A stretch of DNA of 41,098 bases from Enterococcus lemanii (GCF_016909125.1 NZ_JAFBFD010000032.1:1-41098); one strand, 5' to 3'. Shown: positions 1-9,621, counted from the stretch's first letter. Made by a program: numbers and translations. Notes: a model not told the origin generated them from the sequence alone.

Positions 1-84
1 TATTTTACCAATTTGGAGAAGTTTATGCTATTTTTATTGTCCGGAACTCAGTTATATCAGGGGTTTAGCCGGGTTTTGGATGTT

Positions 85-453
85 TCAAGTTTTAGTTAAT
101 AAAATAAACGTACTTAACGAGGCCATTTCTACAATCAATTGGTCATAGTTCTGAACATCGCCCCAATAACTCGGTGACGTTGGGTCTGTTCCAGCGATAA
201 TTCCTTGTAAGTAAGTTTCGAGTGTCTCTGTTACATTTTGAGTTGCATAAGGGCCTAGCCCCCATAACGGACGCAAAAACGCTTCGACTTCACTTGTTGC
301 TTTTGTATAAACCGTACCATGCGAGCCTAAATTTAGACGCCCAGGATTATTTTTTGAAAACAATGGTACTAATGGGGCAAAGAGATCTTCAAACCCTTGC
401 TTCACTTCAGAATAACTTTCAAAACAATTCCCACGAATTCTTTCATTGATCAT
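85..453 (-). pseudogene. N-terminal fragment of a DUF2264 protein
   Basis: About 122 residues that align with the start of the intact DUF2264 protein at 3946-5799. Shared blocks include PGR..L...G.VY, EVFLR.LWG.GP, TGTNP...YWG and the YDQL.VEM.(S/A)L.T segment. The reading frame stops after the equivalent of residue 125, whereas the full protein has about 617 residues, so roughly four fifths of the gene is gone. No continuation is visible in any frame of the remaining 84 bases. The start at 453 is preferred because a GAGAGG ribosome site lies just upstream; it overlaps the end of the lipoprotein gene by a few bases, so the two were co-transcribed. Positions 1-84 do not resemble the family; they may be the edge of an insertion or recombination event. 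Probably non-functional. Confidence 0.75.
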
Positions 454-847
454 TTTCGCCGTACCTCTCAATTAAGCTTGCTTTAATAAAGCCATAATAT
501 TCACCATATACACAGACAAAATCACCTAAATTAAGATTACTTGTCGTTTGTTCATTTATAACTTGATACTGATAGTCCCCATTTTGTAAAATAAAGCGCG
601 TCCCTTTAGTAATCTCATTGTTTTTTTGATCGGTTTGAATAATTTGCCCTTCTAGAAAAATCCATTCATATAAAGGAATTGCCCCTTCTTGTAATTCTTC
701 GTTGGAAACAACACGTGCTTTTCTTTTGATAGATGTATCAATTTCTTTACTAAAATTTTTGTTTTGTTTTTCTTCTTCCTTTTCAAACGTCGTACAAGAA
801 ACTAAAAAAACGAATAACAACAGGCTTATCACCCACTTTTTAAACAT
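443..847 (-). CDS. Small predicted lipoprotein, function unknown
   Basis: 134 residues. The N terminus is a lipoprotein signal: basic MFKKW, a hydrophobic stretch, then LVSC with Cys18 as the lipidated residue. A charged linker follows. The C-terminal half (about 55-130) is rich in beta-type patterns (EGQIIQTD, TRFILQNGDYQYQVI, LGDFVCVYGEY) that read like a small OB-fold or similar beta barrel; this is inference. A ribosome site AAAGGAG precedes the ATG. It is the first gene of a two-gene unit with the DUF2264 fragment. A TTGCAT/TAATAT promoter lies upstream, and a candidate LacI-type operator sits between the expected start site and the gene. I do not recognise the family. An extracytoplasmic role in the uronate locus is possible from position only. 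Confidence 0.7.
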   Translation of the reverse strand: MFKKWVISLLLFVFLVSCTTFEKEEEKQNKNFSKEIDTSIKRKARVVSNEELQEGAIPLYEWIFLEGQIIQTDQKNNEITKGTRFILQNGDYQYQVINEQTTSNLNLGDFVCVYGEYYGFIKASLIERYGENDQ

Positions 848-863
848 GCTAAGCTCCTTTTAT

Positions 864-874
864 TTTTAGTAAAA
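864..874. promoter_or_regulatory. Candidate LacI-type operator, site A
   Basis: TTTTAGTAAAA, an 11-base near-palindrome. It lies between the lipoprotein promoter and its start codon. The identical word occurs at 977-987 inside the promoter of the LacI-type regulator, and a 10/11 match at 3903-3913 precedes the DUF2264 gene. The assignment to this regulator is inferred from position. Confidence 0.4.
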
Positions 875-891
875 CGCTTTCTTCACTCTTG

Positions 892-920
892 ATATTACCT
901 CTTATTTTATCGAAATGCAA
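892..920 (-). promoter_or_regulatory. Promoter of the lipoprotein/DUF2264-fragment unit
   Basis: Read on the minus strand: -35 TTGCAT (915-920) and -10 TAATAT (892-897), separated by exactly 17 bp. A TTTTACTAAAA motif at 864-874 lies just downstream of the expected start site, a normal place for a repressor. Confidence 0.6.
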
Positions 921-968
921 CATTTTTTTACGAAAAATACAATTATTTTTACAAAAAATATATTTTTC

Positions 969-998
969 TTGCTTTTTTTTAGTAAAAAGACCTATACT
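969..998 (+). promoter_or_regulatory. Promoter of the LacI-type regulator with operator site B
   Basis: -35 TTGCTT at 969-974 and -10 TATACT at 993-998, 18 bp apart. The spacer contains TTTTAGTAAAA (977-987), identical to site A. A repressor bound there would block polymerase, which suggests autoregulation. The predicted start is about 30 bp ahead of the AAGGAGG ribosome site. Confidence 0.5.
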
Positions 999-1015
999 AG
1001 AGGTATCAATTATGA

Positions 1016-2093
<1,078 letters not shown>

Positions 2094-2095
<2 letters not shown>

Positions 2096-2141
2096 AAAGA
2101 AGCAGAAACGCTGTCATTTTAGCGTTTCTGCTTCTTTTACC
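2094..2141. terminator. Bidirectional terminator
   Basis: A perfect stem AAAAGAAGCAGAAACGCT / AGCGTTTCTGCTTCTTTT with an 8-base loop and T runs on both sides. It serves the LacI-type gene (plus) and the convergent lyase gene (minus), whose stop lies in the right arm. Confidence 0.9.
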
Positions 2142-3801
2142 CTTCCAACCGAATCACCGTTTCAATCTTGCCGACTTCCCCTCGTTCATAACGCCCTTGA
2201 ACAACATAGGCTATCTCATCTATTCCTTGGTGGTTCACATAAGTTTTTTCAAAAATCAATTGCTCTTCAAAACTGGCATCCAATTGCAAATACCCTTTTG
2301 ATTCTTGTCCATGCAACTCAATTTTACTTGCCGTTTGATGTGGCTTAACGGCACTAACAAAGTTCGCAATGATTTCGTTTCGGGGTTGTTCAAAAGCAAA
2401 CTCATCGACAATTTTCAATGTTTTTCCTTCTAAAGAAAAATGACGCTCGAATTTCTTGACTAGCCCTTCTGGGTAAATCGCCTTTAAGTCTAACGTAAGT
2501 TGTTGTGCATTTACTTTTATCACTTTCGCCTGACCTTTACCAGGTATTTGCCAAGCACCATTGATTTGCGGTACTGAATGACTTAGGGCACTATTGGGAA
2601 AGATTTGATAACGCAAAGAATCATTAAAATAGTCTTTCGTATATTCGCCAGCCCCTATATCGGTTAATAATAATTCTTTGATCGATCCAAAAATAAAATG
2701 ACCGACGTCCAAATGGTTATGGCTTTCGGCATTATTCCCACCACGCGCTGCAAAAAAAAGTTGATTTTCTTGGTCACGTACAATCCACCACTGCACATCT
2801 GCGAAAAAATGATTACTTGAACTAGATACGTTCGTATAAACAGTTGGTTGATCCCAAGTTAAATTACGATAAACATGCGCAAAGCGGTAACAATGATCAA
2901 AATCTAACGGACTAGTTTGAGCCATTTCAGGAACCATTACTTGGAAATACGTCGCACAAAAACTCATCAAACCCGTTGGCAAATCGACGGCGGAGTAATC
3001 TGAAAAGGGCACATATTCCCCTTTTTTTTGCATGGTAAAATAAGGGAAGGCTGCAATTTTTTTAACTTTTTCTAGTTCTAAATAGGTTGTATCTCCCGTC
3101 ACCTCTGCTAATTTCTGTGCGTAATAAAGATAATAGCCAAAACCATAAGCCCAATAACCAACTCCTTCGACGCACGCACCATCTTCACCAAAACTCATTA
3201 AATAACTTTGCATCGCCAAATCCAAACGTTGAATGATTTGTTTTTGACGAGGGGAATTTTTAGGTAAAAGCGATAAAGCTGTTAAGCCAATCGCACCTGC
3301 AATCACCGAGCTCCAATTATTTTCTTTAAATTCCCAGTCCCATCGTCGTTTTTCTAAAGGAACGAGTACCCGTCTGTTTACTTCCTCATTGATTCTTTGT
3401 CGAATAAAAGGGGATAGAGCGTCACCAACTAATTCATCTAGCTCACTTAAAGCTTGCGCAGTCTCTGCCGAAAACAAATCAAGCCATTCTGAACTTTCTA
3501 AACCAAATGCGCCATCAATCACTGGTAAATGGGCTGGTAGTGACCAAGCATACTCATTGCAAATTTCCCAAATCACTTGTTCCAATTGCTCTTTAACGGC
3601 ATTGCTTTTTTCTAAATAAAAAGCCAGACCTAAGACCGTCAATTGACGTCGTCTTTCAAAATAGTGCTTTTCAAAGGCTAAGCGATTCCCGGTCATTAAA
3701 TATTCTTCATAAGTCGCAACTGGCAAAACCGGAATATCCGCCTGTTCGACGTATCGCTTGGCTTCTTTGAGTATTTCTATTTTTAACGTTTCACTTAACA
3801 A
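2137..3801 (-). CDS. Heparinase II/III-like polysaccharide lyase, cytoplasmic
   Basis: 554 residues with no signal peptide, so it should act inside the cell on imported oligosaccharides. Residues about 60-320 fit the alpha/alpha-toroid of the heparinase II/III superfamily, including NNWSSV near 161 and EGVGYWAYG near 212. Residues about 325-550 are the beta-sandwich part. It contains ARGGNNAESHNHLDVG (352-367), the family's most typical block with His361 and His363, and then SHSVPQINGAWQ (407-418). By family knowledge these enzymes cleave uronic-acid polymers or oligomers by beta-elimination; the exact polymer cannot be told from sequence. The start is TTG at 3801, chosen because AAGGTGGGG lies 8 bases upstream. 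A clean TATAAT at 3840-3845 (minus strand) lies ahead, with a weak copy of the local operator just upstream of it. Confidence 0.85.
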   Translation of the reverse strand: MLSETLKIEILKEAKRYVEQADIPVLPVATYEEYLMTGNRLAFEKHYFERRRQLTVLGLAFYLEKSNAVKEQLEQVIWEICNEYAWSLPAHLPVIDGAFGLESSEWLDLFSAETAQALSELDELVGDALSPFIRQRINEEVNRRVLVPLEKRRWDWEFKENNWSSVIAGAIGLTALSLLPKNSPRQKQIIQRLDLAMQSYLMSFGEDGACVEGVGYWAYGFGYYLYYAQKLAEVTGDTTYLELEKVKKIAAFPYFTMQKKGEYVPFSDYSAVDLPTGLMSFCATYFQVMVPEMAQTSPLDFDHCYRFAHVYRNLTWDQPTVYTNVSSSSNHFFADVQWWIVRDQENQLFFAARGGNNAESHNHLDVGHFIFGSIKELLLTDIGAGEYTKDYFNDSLRYQIFPNSALSHSVPQINGAWQIPGKGQAKVIKVNAQQLTLDLKAIYPEGLVKKFERHFSLEGKTLKIVDEFAFEQPRNEIIANFVSAVKPHQTASKIELHGQESKGYLQLDASFEEQLIFEKTYVNHQGIDEIAYVVQGRYERGEVGKIETVIRLEG

Positions 3802-3839
3802 AATGATTCCCCACCTTCTTTTGTATCCGTTTTCTTAAC

Positions 3840-3859
3840 ATTATACCGAATAAGTAAAA
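3840..3859 (-). promoter_or_regulatory. Lyase promoter -10 with weak operator site D
   Basis: On the minus strand TATAAT lies at 3840-3845. Just upstream, 3849-3859 reads TTTTACTTATT, matching 8 of 11 positions of the candidate LacI-type operator. The -35 is weak (TTTTAT), which would fit an activated or tightly controlled promoter. Confidence 0.4.
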
Positions 3860-3902
3860 TAAATAAAAGTTTTTTAGGAAAAAACAACAAAAGTATTTAT
3901 TT

Positions 3903-3913
3903 TTTTACTAAAT
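3903..3913. promoter_or_regulatory. Candidate LacI-type operator, site C
   Basis: TTTTACTAAAT, matching 10 of 11 positions of sites A and B. It sits 33 bp ahead of the GTG start of the DUF2264 gene. Confidence 0.4.
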
Positions 3914-3945
3914 AAAGTACAATGGACTTAAGGGAGGGATTTATT

Positions 3946-5799
3946 GTGATTTTCCAACAGCAACTCAAACAAAATCCATTACAAACGAAACAAGATTTTG
4001 AAAGGGCTTTAATTGAACTTGCCGAACCTGTTTATCATTTAATGGCTGAACAAAAAACGCCTGGACGGGTCCATTTAAGTGATAGCGGTTCGGTTTATAA
4101 CGTTGACAGGCGTGATATTGAAGTTTTTCTACGAACTTTATGGGGCTTTGGACCACTATTTTCAAATGCGCAAAAAACAATTGAATACCAATCTTTTTTT
4201 AAACAAATTAATCAAGGGATTTTAACCGGCACGAATCCAAATGACTCGCTTTACTGGGGAACGTTACACGACTATGATCAGTTGTTTGTTGAAATGGGGG
4301 CTTTAGCGACGTATTTAATTTTTACTAAAGATACTTTTTGGTCAACTTTAAATGCGACGGAGCAACACTATCTTTTTAACTGGTTAGATCAAATCAACCA
4401 ACACACCATCCCTAATACCAATTGGCTCTTTTTCAGAATCTTAGTAAATACTTTTTTCGAGACCGTTGACTTATTAGCCAGTGACCAACAACTCCTCACT
4501 GATTTAGCTGAAATTGAACAATATTATTTAGACGATGGTTGGTATTTTGATGGTTACGTGAATCAAATTGATTATTATATTCCTTTCGGGATGCAATATT
4601 ATGGCTTATTGTATGCCAAACTAACGCCTCGAAAAAATTGTCCTTACGCGGAACAATTTAAGCAACGCGGGGGTATTTTTGCCCAAAGTTTTAAAGAATG
4701 GTTCACTATGGAAGGCGTTGCTTTACCTTTTGGTCGTAGTTTAGCCTATCGTTTTGCGCAATCGAGTTATTTTGCCATTGCAGCCTTTGCAGGCATTGAT
4801 TGCTTGAACGTCTCTATAGCCGAAACAAAATACCTCTTAAGTAAAAATATGCATCATTGGTTCCAACAACCCATTTTTACAGCAGAAGGTTATTTAAGTA
4901 TTGGGTATTATTACCCTAATTTAGTCGTGGCTGAAGGGTATAATGCTCCTGGTTCACCTTATTGGTCTTTTAAAAACTTCATTATTTTAGCCATAGACGA
5001 TGAGGCTTTTTTTTGGCAAACAACGCCTCAAGCACCGACTTTTTCGTTAAAAAAACGCAACCCATATAGTCGAATGCTCCTGGTCCACAGCCCAAATCAA
5101 AATGAATTACAAGCGTTTACCGCTGGACAACATTCCCATGAACACGCACATGGCGAGGCGAAATATGAAAAATTTGTCTATTCAACTACTTTTGGTTTTA
5201 GCGTTTCAAAAGGCGCTACACTCGAAAAACAAGGAGCTTTTGATAATACACTAGCCGTTTCTGAAAGCGACACGCACTACCGCACGGTTTTTGGCTACAA
5301 AGATTATGCCATTCACGAAAATTATGTGTACGCTTGTTGGCAACCATGGCCAAACGTTACAATCAAAACATTTCTGATTCCGTGTTATCCTTGGCATTTA
5401 CGTTTGCACCTCATTGAAACAGATCGGGATTTGTCTCTTATTTGTGGTGGTTTTTCCGCCCCACAAGATGGGTTTGAAATTAAAGCCACTCCAAATTTCG
5501 TCGCTTACCAAAGTTCAAAAGGGATTATCGGAATAAAAGACCTTTGCAAGAAGCTAACTTGTCAGGTAACTTATCCCGAACCAAACACCAACTTACTTTA
5601 TTCCAAAACAGCCCTTGTTAGCGGAAAAACACAAATTACAGCAGGGAACCATACCTTGCTACTTGCTTGTTTAGGGGATGCGCAAGCAAAAGAAGTCGCC
5701 TCTTCTATTCACGCACACTTAGAGCAAAACGTCCTCCATTATACTTATGACAACCGCGACTATGCCTTAACTTTGAAAGAAATCGTTCTTTCATCATAA
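3946..5799 (+). CDS. DUF2264 family protein, putative uronate-acting glycosidase or lyase
   Basis: About 617 residues; the DUF2264 family (alpha-helical toroid followed by a beta-rich part) covers nearly the whole length. Visible family blocks are PGRVHLSDSGSVY, FLRTLWGFGPLF, TGTNPNDSLYWG, DYDQLFVEM, DDGWYFDG...DYYIPFGM.YYG, PFGRSLAYRFAQ and HSHEHAHGEAKYEKF. I chose GTG 3946 rather than the ATG at 3922 because AAGGGAGGG lies between them, 8 bases before the GTG. No signal peptide is present. From memory, some DUF2264 proteins have been placed in a glycoside hydrolase family with beta-glucuronidase activity (GH154); treat that as a lead. Its neighbours are a lyase and KDG-pathway enzymes, so it probably releases uronic acid from oligosaccharides in the cytoplasm. 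The broken copy at 85-453 is a relative. Confidence 0.85.
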   Translation: MIFQQQLKQNPLQTKQDFERALIELAEPVYHLMAEQKTPGRVHLSDSGSVYNVDRRDIEVFLRTLWGFGPLFSNAQKTIEYQSFFKQINQGILTGTNPNDSLYWGTLHDYDQLFVEMGALATYLIFTKDTFWSTLNATEQHYLFNWLDQINQHTIPNTNWLFFRILVNTFFETVDLLASDQQLLTDLAEIEQYYLDDGWYFDGYVNQIDYYIPFGMQYYGLLYAKLTPRKNCPYAEQFKQRGGIFAQSFKEWFTMEGVALPFGRSLAYRFAQSSYFAIAAFAGIDCLNVSIAETKYLLSKNMHHWFQQPIFTAEGYLSIGYYYPNLVVAEGYNAPGSPYWSFKNFIILAIDDEAFFWQTTPQAPTFSLKKRNPYSRMLLVHSPNQNELQAFTAGQHSHEHAHGEAKYEKFVYSTTFGFSVSKGATLEKQGAFDNTLAVSESDTHYRTVFGYKDYAIHENYVYACWQPWPNVTIKTFLIPCYPWHLRLHLIETDRDLSLICGGFSAPQDGFEIKATPNFVAYQSSKGIIGIKDLCKKLTCQVTYPEPNTNLLYSKTALVSGKTQITAGNHTLLLACLGDAQAKEVASSIHAHLEQNVLHYTYDNRDYALTLKEIVLSS

Positions 5800-5801
5800 A
5801 A

Positions 5802-5853
5802 AAATTCAAATACTCTTGGCGTTACTACGCTTTCGAGTATTTGAGTTTTTTCA
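5802..5853. terminator. Bidirectional terminator
   Basis: The stem pairs TTCAAATACTC with GAGTATTTGAG, and T-rich flanks lie on both sides. It separates the DUF2264 gene (plus) from the end of the convergent MFS-kdgA-kdgK operon (minus). Confidence 0.85.
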
Positions 5854-5854
5854 T

Positions 5855-6655
5855 TTAGTCCTTCGTTACTTCTACACCATACGCTTCAATTTGAGTTAAA
5901 GCTGGGAATGGTGATTCATCTTCATTTTTAATCAAATCTTTTAGTTTTACAAAAGTTGTTTGAATGGGTTCAATTTCAAAAAATTGTTGGTCTAACTGAT
6001 TGGTCGTTGCCAGATCAAGCGTTTGACCACCTGAAAACTCAACCGTCACCTGCGTCCAGTAGCTATCATGTGGATAGTCGCCTCTTAAAACAAGCGCCAG
6101 TTGATCTAAGATAACTTCTCGACCAAAATCAATCGTAATTTCCGCATCTTTTCTTTGATTAATTCCCCAAGATTGATATGGATACGGTCCATGGTCTTCA
6201 TTTGCTAAAACACCGTCAATTGCATTGCGTGCAAAGAAAGTTGAATCATTACGTGTTTCAACGTTGGCAGATGCATGCGGATAAGCTTGACTATCTTCTT
6301 TTTGATCATGCGCATTACGTGCTAAATTACGTCTAGTTGCCAACTCTTCTCGGGTCGGTAACCACGCGCGTAGATAATGCTTTTTACCTGTAAAAATTTT
6401 AGGCGAATAGGCTAAGCGCAACAAATCATCAAAAATGACCGGGTATTCCCAGGTTGCATTCGTCATGTAAACGAGACTTGGCTCGATTGCCTCATCGACT
6501 TGAATCCAAACAAACGCTGGAAAAGAAGTGATTGCTAATTCGATTACATCACCGGCTTGGTAAGTATAATCTTTAAGTGCTAAATATGTTTGGGTTTGAT
6601 GACTTCTTTCCGCAATAATATGCGCATCGTTTTTAATCTTTAATGTTAACAACAA
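5855..6655 (-). CDS. Jelly-roll (F5/8 type C-like) domain protein of the KDG operon
   Basis: 266 residues with no signal peptide or membrane segment. Residues about 1-110 hold a beta-rich part (FPAFVWIQVDEAIEPSLVYM). Residues about 120-262 look like a discoidin / F5/8 type C carbohydrate-binding jelly roll: NARNAIDG, SWGINQRKDAEITIDFGR, LDQLALVLRGDYPHDSYW, VTVEFS and a final IEAYGVEV strand. The start is TTG at 6655, six bases after GGAG. It is the last gene of the operon, 9 bases downstream of kdgK, so it is translated with cytoplasmic catabolic enzymes. A cytoplasmic carbohydrate-binding module without a visible catalytic domain is unusual; the first half might be catalytic. Function not established. 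Confidence 0.7.
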   Translation of the reverse strand: MLLTLKIKNDAHIIAERSHQTQTYLALKDYTYQAGDVIELAITSFPAFVWIQVDEAIEPSLVYMTNATWEYPVIFDDLLRLAYSPKIFTGKKHYLRAWLPTREELATRRNLARNAHDQKEDSQAYPHASANVETRNDSTFFARNAIDGVLANEDHGPYPYQSWGINQRKDAEITIDFGREVILDQLALVLRGDYPHDSYWTQVTVEFSGGQTLDLATTNQLDQQFFEIEPIQTTFVKLKDLIKNEDESPFPALTQIEAYGVEVTKD

Positions 6656-6664
6656 AGCTCGCTC

Positions 6665-7678
6665 CTATCGACTAATTTTACTTGAATCCGATTGAACAAA
6701 AGCAGCAACTTCTTTTTCACTTAGACCAAGTGCATCGCCAGCTACCGTATGTTTTAACACGGTATTGCCTGTTGCAAAGTCAATAATCTCTTGGGCATCC
6801 TGTCCTTTTAACAACCCGTGCAAGACACCGGCTGAAAAAGCGTCGCCTCCGCCAATGCGATCCACAATATAAGGAATATGGTATTTTTTCGACGTATAAT
6901 ACGTTTGATCCATCCACAAGGTACCTGTAAGATAATTTTCATCACTTGAAACCACTTCCCGACGTGTCGAATAGAACACTTCAATGTTCGGGTATTTTTC
7001 TTGCATTTTTTGATAGTAATACGCTAAGGCTTCTTCTTCAGAGTATGCTGAATCGGCCGCTTCAATACCTAAGATATTCAGTGCATCCAGTGTCCCCATC
7101 GAACAATAATCAACATATGGTAAAATTTTTGCAAAAACAGCGCTAGCTTCTGCTAAACTCCAAAGTTTCCCACGATAATTACTATCAAAAGAAACGAGTA
7201 CCCCACGACTTTTCGCTGCTTTCACAAAGTCAATCGTTAACTGGGCTAACGCAGGCGATAAGGCCGGCGTAATACCAGAAACGTGAAATAACGAAACTTG
7301 ATCAAAAATTGTATCGTAGTCCCATTCATTTGCTTCAACAAACGAAAAAGCTGAGTACTTACGATCATAAACAACGGAAGTCGCACGTGGCCCCGCACCG
7401 GTTTCGACAAAGTAACTCCCCATCCGACCTTCTGCAAAATGAATGTCATTTGTGTTGACACCAAAGCGTTTTAGCTGATAAATTGCACCTTGACCAATCG
7501 CATTATCAGGAAGCTTTGATAGGAGTTTCACTTCATGTCCAAAACTAGACAAGCCGATCGCTACGTTGGCTTCACTGCCCCCGTAGTGTAAGTTTAAAGA
7601 AGAAGCTTGGCTAAGTTGCTCGCCTTGATTCGTTGAATAGCGTAATAATAATTCACCTAAAGTTAAAACTTTACTCAA
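6665..7678 (-). CDS. kdgK: 2-keto-3-deoxygluconate kinase (PfkB family)
   Basis: 337 residues. It phosphorylates 2-keto-3-deoxygluconate to KDPG with ATP. PfkB features: an N-terminal LTLGELLLRYS strand, NLHYGGSEANVAIGLSSFG (substrate-binding glycine region, near 31-49), a lid region, and the C-terminal anion-hole motif DRIGGGDAFSAGVL near 273-286 with the catalytic Asp. A longer open frame runs upstream, but it would overlap kdgA by 70 bases without a ribosome site. The TTG at 7678 follows GAGGTGA by five bases and leaves a 1-base gap to kdgA, so I use that start. The next enzyme, KDPG aldolase, is encoded directly upstream; the context fully supports the assignment. Confidence 0.9.
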   Translation of the reverse strand: MSKVLTLGELLLRYSTNQGEQLSQASSLNLHYGGSEANVAIGLSSFGHEVKLLSKLPDNAIGQGAIYQLKRFGVNTNDIHFAEGRMGSYFVETGAGPRATSVVYDRKYSAFSFVEANEWDYDTIFDQVSLFHVSGITPALSPALAQLTIDFVKAAKSRGVLVSFDSNYRGKLWSLAEASAVFAKILPYVDYCSMGTLDALNILGIEAADSAYSEEEALAYYYQKMQEKYPNIEVFYSTRREVVSSDENYLTGTLWMDQTYYTSKKYHIPYIVDRIGGGDAFSAGVLHGLLKGQDAQEIIDFATGNTVLKHTVAGDALGLSEKEVAAFVQSDSSKISR

Positions 7679-7679
7679 T

Positions 7680-8327
7680 TTATTCACCTCGAATTTCGCG
7701 TAACTTCGCCATATAGGCTTGCGCGTTTTGGGTAACGACTTCAAAATTATCACCTGTTAAACCACGTGTTAAATCACTGCCAATTCCAACTGAAATCACA
7801 CCATTAGCAAACCATTCAGCCATATTATCCAAGTTTACCCCACCAGTTGGCATTAAGTTTACATATGGAAGTGGCCCTTTTACATCTTTAATAAAACGAG
7901 AACCAACAATGTCACCAGGGAAAACTTTGATAATATCTACACCTGATTTTAATGCGGTTGTAATTTCAGTAATTGTCATACAACCAGGCATATAAGGAAT
8001 TTGGTATAAATTACACATCACAGCGACTTCTGCATCAAAAGCTGGACTCACAATAAAATCAGCACCACTTTCAATGGCTAATCGTGCGGTTACCGCATCT
8101 AAAACGGTCCCTGCGCCTACCACAACCGTTGGATCATCCACATAAAAATCTTTTAATTCCGCAATAATTTCACTCGCTTTTGGTGTTGTATAAGCCACTT
8201 CTAATGATTTTAAATCACCAGCAACACTGGCTTTGCAAATGCCTAACCCTTGTTCTTTTGATTTTCCACGAATCACGGCTACGACACCATTTTCAACTAC
8301 TTGATTTAACGTTTTTGCTTTTCTCAT
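7680..8327 (-). CDS. eda: KDPG / KHG aldolase
   Basis: 215 residues, class I aldolase of the Entner-Doudoroff route. It splits 2-keto-3-deoxy-6-phosphogluconate into pyruvate and glyceraldehyde-3-phosphate. TIM-barrel landmarks: GVVAVIRG (14-21), SLEVAYTTP with the catalytic Glu43, VGAGTV (70-75), FIVSP (91-95), PGCMTITE, and DIIKVFPG with Schiff-base Lys134. The family end motif is also present (LMPTGGV). AAGGA precedes the ATG. The start overlaps the MFS stop in an ATGA arrangement, so translation is coupled. It could equally be named kdgA. Confidence 0.93.
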   Translation of the reverse strand: MRKAKTLNQVVENGVVAVIRGKSKEQGLGICKASVAGDLKSLEVAYTTPKASEIIAELKDFYVDDPTVVVGAGTVLDAVTARLAIESGADFIVSPAFDAEVAVMCNLYQIPYMPGCMTITEITTALKSGVDIIKVFPGDIVGSRFIKDVKGPLPYVNLMPTGGVNLDNMAEWFANGVISVGIGSDLTRGLTGDNFEVVTQNAQAYMAKLREIRGE

Positions 8328-9505
8328 CTTAATCCTTCTTTCTTTTCATTTACCAATCGATACCAAAGTACACCAATAAACATAATCACAATGGCAACCA
8401 CAACTGCTGCAATACCGGCAAAAACACTGAATTTTTCCGATAAAACGCCTGTAATCGTAGGCATTAAAATTGCCCCCACGCCACCGATAATCAATAACCA
8501 ACCCATCGCCATCGGGTATTTTTTAATCGAAACACCCGCGATCGTCATCGCTGTTGGGTAAACACCACCCATTGTAAAACCAAGCCCAATCACTGAAAAT
8601 AAAATCATTTTTAGACTCGTACTACTCAATAATAAGAAATAAAAAACCGTCATCCCTAAACTAATTCCTGTAATTAAATTGCCTTTTGTAAAATGATGGC
8701 CATAAAATACACAAAATAGACGACCGAGTAAAATAGCAACCCATAATAAAGAAGAAATCAATTGGGCTTGTGTCACTTGAAGAATTTGAGCATCAATAAA
8801 GTATTTAACTAACCAACCTGTGATCACCGATTCTGCACACAAGTAAAAAAATAAAATAATGACCGTATTTATAAATAATGGATCTTTAAAAAAGGAGTAA
8901 TCCTTCACTTTTTGACTAGTTACCTCAACTTCTTCATTCACATCCATTTTGCTAAACATCACTTGGGAAATCAGAATCAAACCAATAATCAAACCCGCGA
9001 CCCACTTCCAGCCCGTTGCGCCAAACCAGCGGCCAGCTCCGACAACTAAAAACGGTGAAATTAAGGCCCCCACGGCAAATGTACTATGTAACAAATTTAG
9101 CGCGGCAGGATCACTGTGCGAAATATCATTTACGGTCTTATTATTAAAGTTTGAGATACTCCCACGACTAATTCCCGTAAAGAAAAAGGCACTAATTAGA
9201 AGTAACGGATTCCCCGTGATAATCATTAAGAAAAAACCGAGCATCACAAAACTACTTAAAAATAAAATTGATTTTTTCCGGCCATAATAAACGGGTAAAA
9301 TCCCCGCGACTAATCCTGCAATCAAATTACCGAGTTGATGCCCCGATAAAAGTAAACCACTCACGGTATCGCTCAGTTGATACTCAGTACTAATTAATGG
9401 AATAATCGCGCCAAAAACCATGGCGTAAAAGCCATTAACAAAAAATATAAAATAACAACATAGCAAAATGTAGCGATCTGAAGCACTTAATTCTTTGTAT
9501 CTCAT
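8324..9505 (-). CDS. MFS transporter of the uronate operon
   Basis: 393 residues with about twelve membrane segments. The usual MFS loop 2-3 signature appears as GILPVYYGRKKSIL near residues 69-82. The first helix (YILLCCYFIFFVNGFYAMVFGAI) and SGHQLGNLIAG resemble FucP-like sugar:H+ symporters. It is the first gene of an operon with kdgA, kdgK and the jelly-roll protein, and overlaps kdgA by 4 bases. The likely cargo is a uronate, KDG or an unsaturated oligo-uronide; the sequence does not decide. No PTS or ABC importer for uronides is visible in the block, so this is the only candidate entry route here. Confidence 0.85.
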   Translation of the reverse strand: MRYKELSASDRYILLCCYFIFFVNGFYAMVFGAIIPLISTEYQLSDTVSGLLLSGHQLGNLIAGLVAGILPVYYGRKKSILFLSSFVMLGFFLMIITGNPLLLISAFFFTGISRGSISNFNNKTVNDISHSDPAALNLLHSTFAVGALISPFLVVGAGRWFGATGWKWVAGLIIGLILISQVMFSKMDVNEEVEVTSQKVKDYSFFKDPLFINTVIILFFYLCAESVITGWLVKYFIDAQILQVTQAQLISSLLWVAILLGRLFCVFYGHHFTKGNLITGISLGMTVFYFLLLSSTSLKMILFSVIGLGFTMGGVYPTAMTIAGVSIKKYPMAMGWLLIIGGVGAILMPTITGVLSEKFSVFAGIAAVVVAIVIMFIGVLWYRLVNEKKEGLR

Positions 9506-9533
9506 TTATCTCTATCCCATCGTATTCTATCGT

Positions 9534-9577
9534 CAAAAAAGGCTAGGTCTAAACTCAAATTGACGTTTATCCTAGCC
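9534..9577 (-). terminator. Terminator of the kduI-kduD operon
   Basis: On the minus strand GGCTAGGATAAAC pairs with GTTTAGACCTAGCC (one bulge), followed by TTTTTT. It lies downstream of kduD and upstream of the MFS gene, so the downstream operon needs its own promoter or read-through. Confidence 0.85.
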
Positions 9578-9621
9578 TGATTAAATAAAGCTTGAATTCA
9601 ATCTTTATTTATAAATGTTCT

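Noticed and set aside
1-84. Edge of a transposase gene
   Set aside because: Short open frames exist on both strands, but none is long enough or motif-bearing to call an insertion sequence.
3922-3945. ATG at 3922 as the start of the DUF2264 gene
   Set aside because: The only good ribosome site (AAGGGAGGG) lies downstream of it and eight bases before the GTG at 3946.
7679-7753. Extended N terminus of KDG kinase inside kdgA
   Set aside because: It lacks a ribosome site, overlaps kdgA by over 70 bases and does not resemble PfkB starts.
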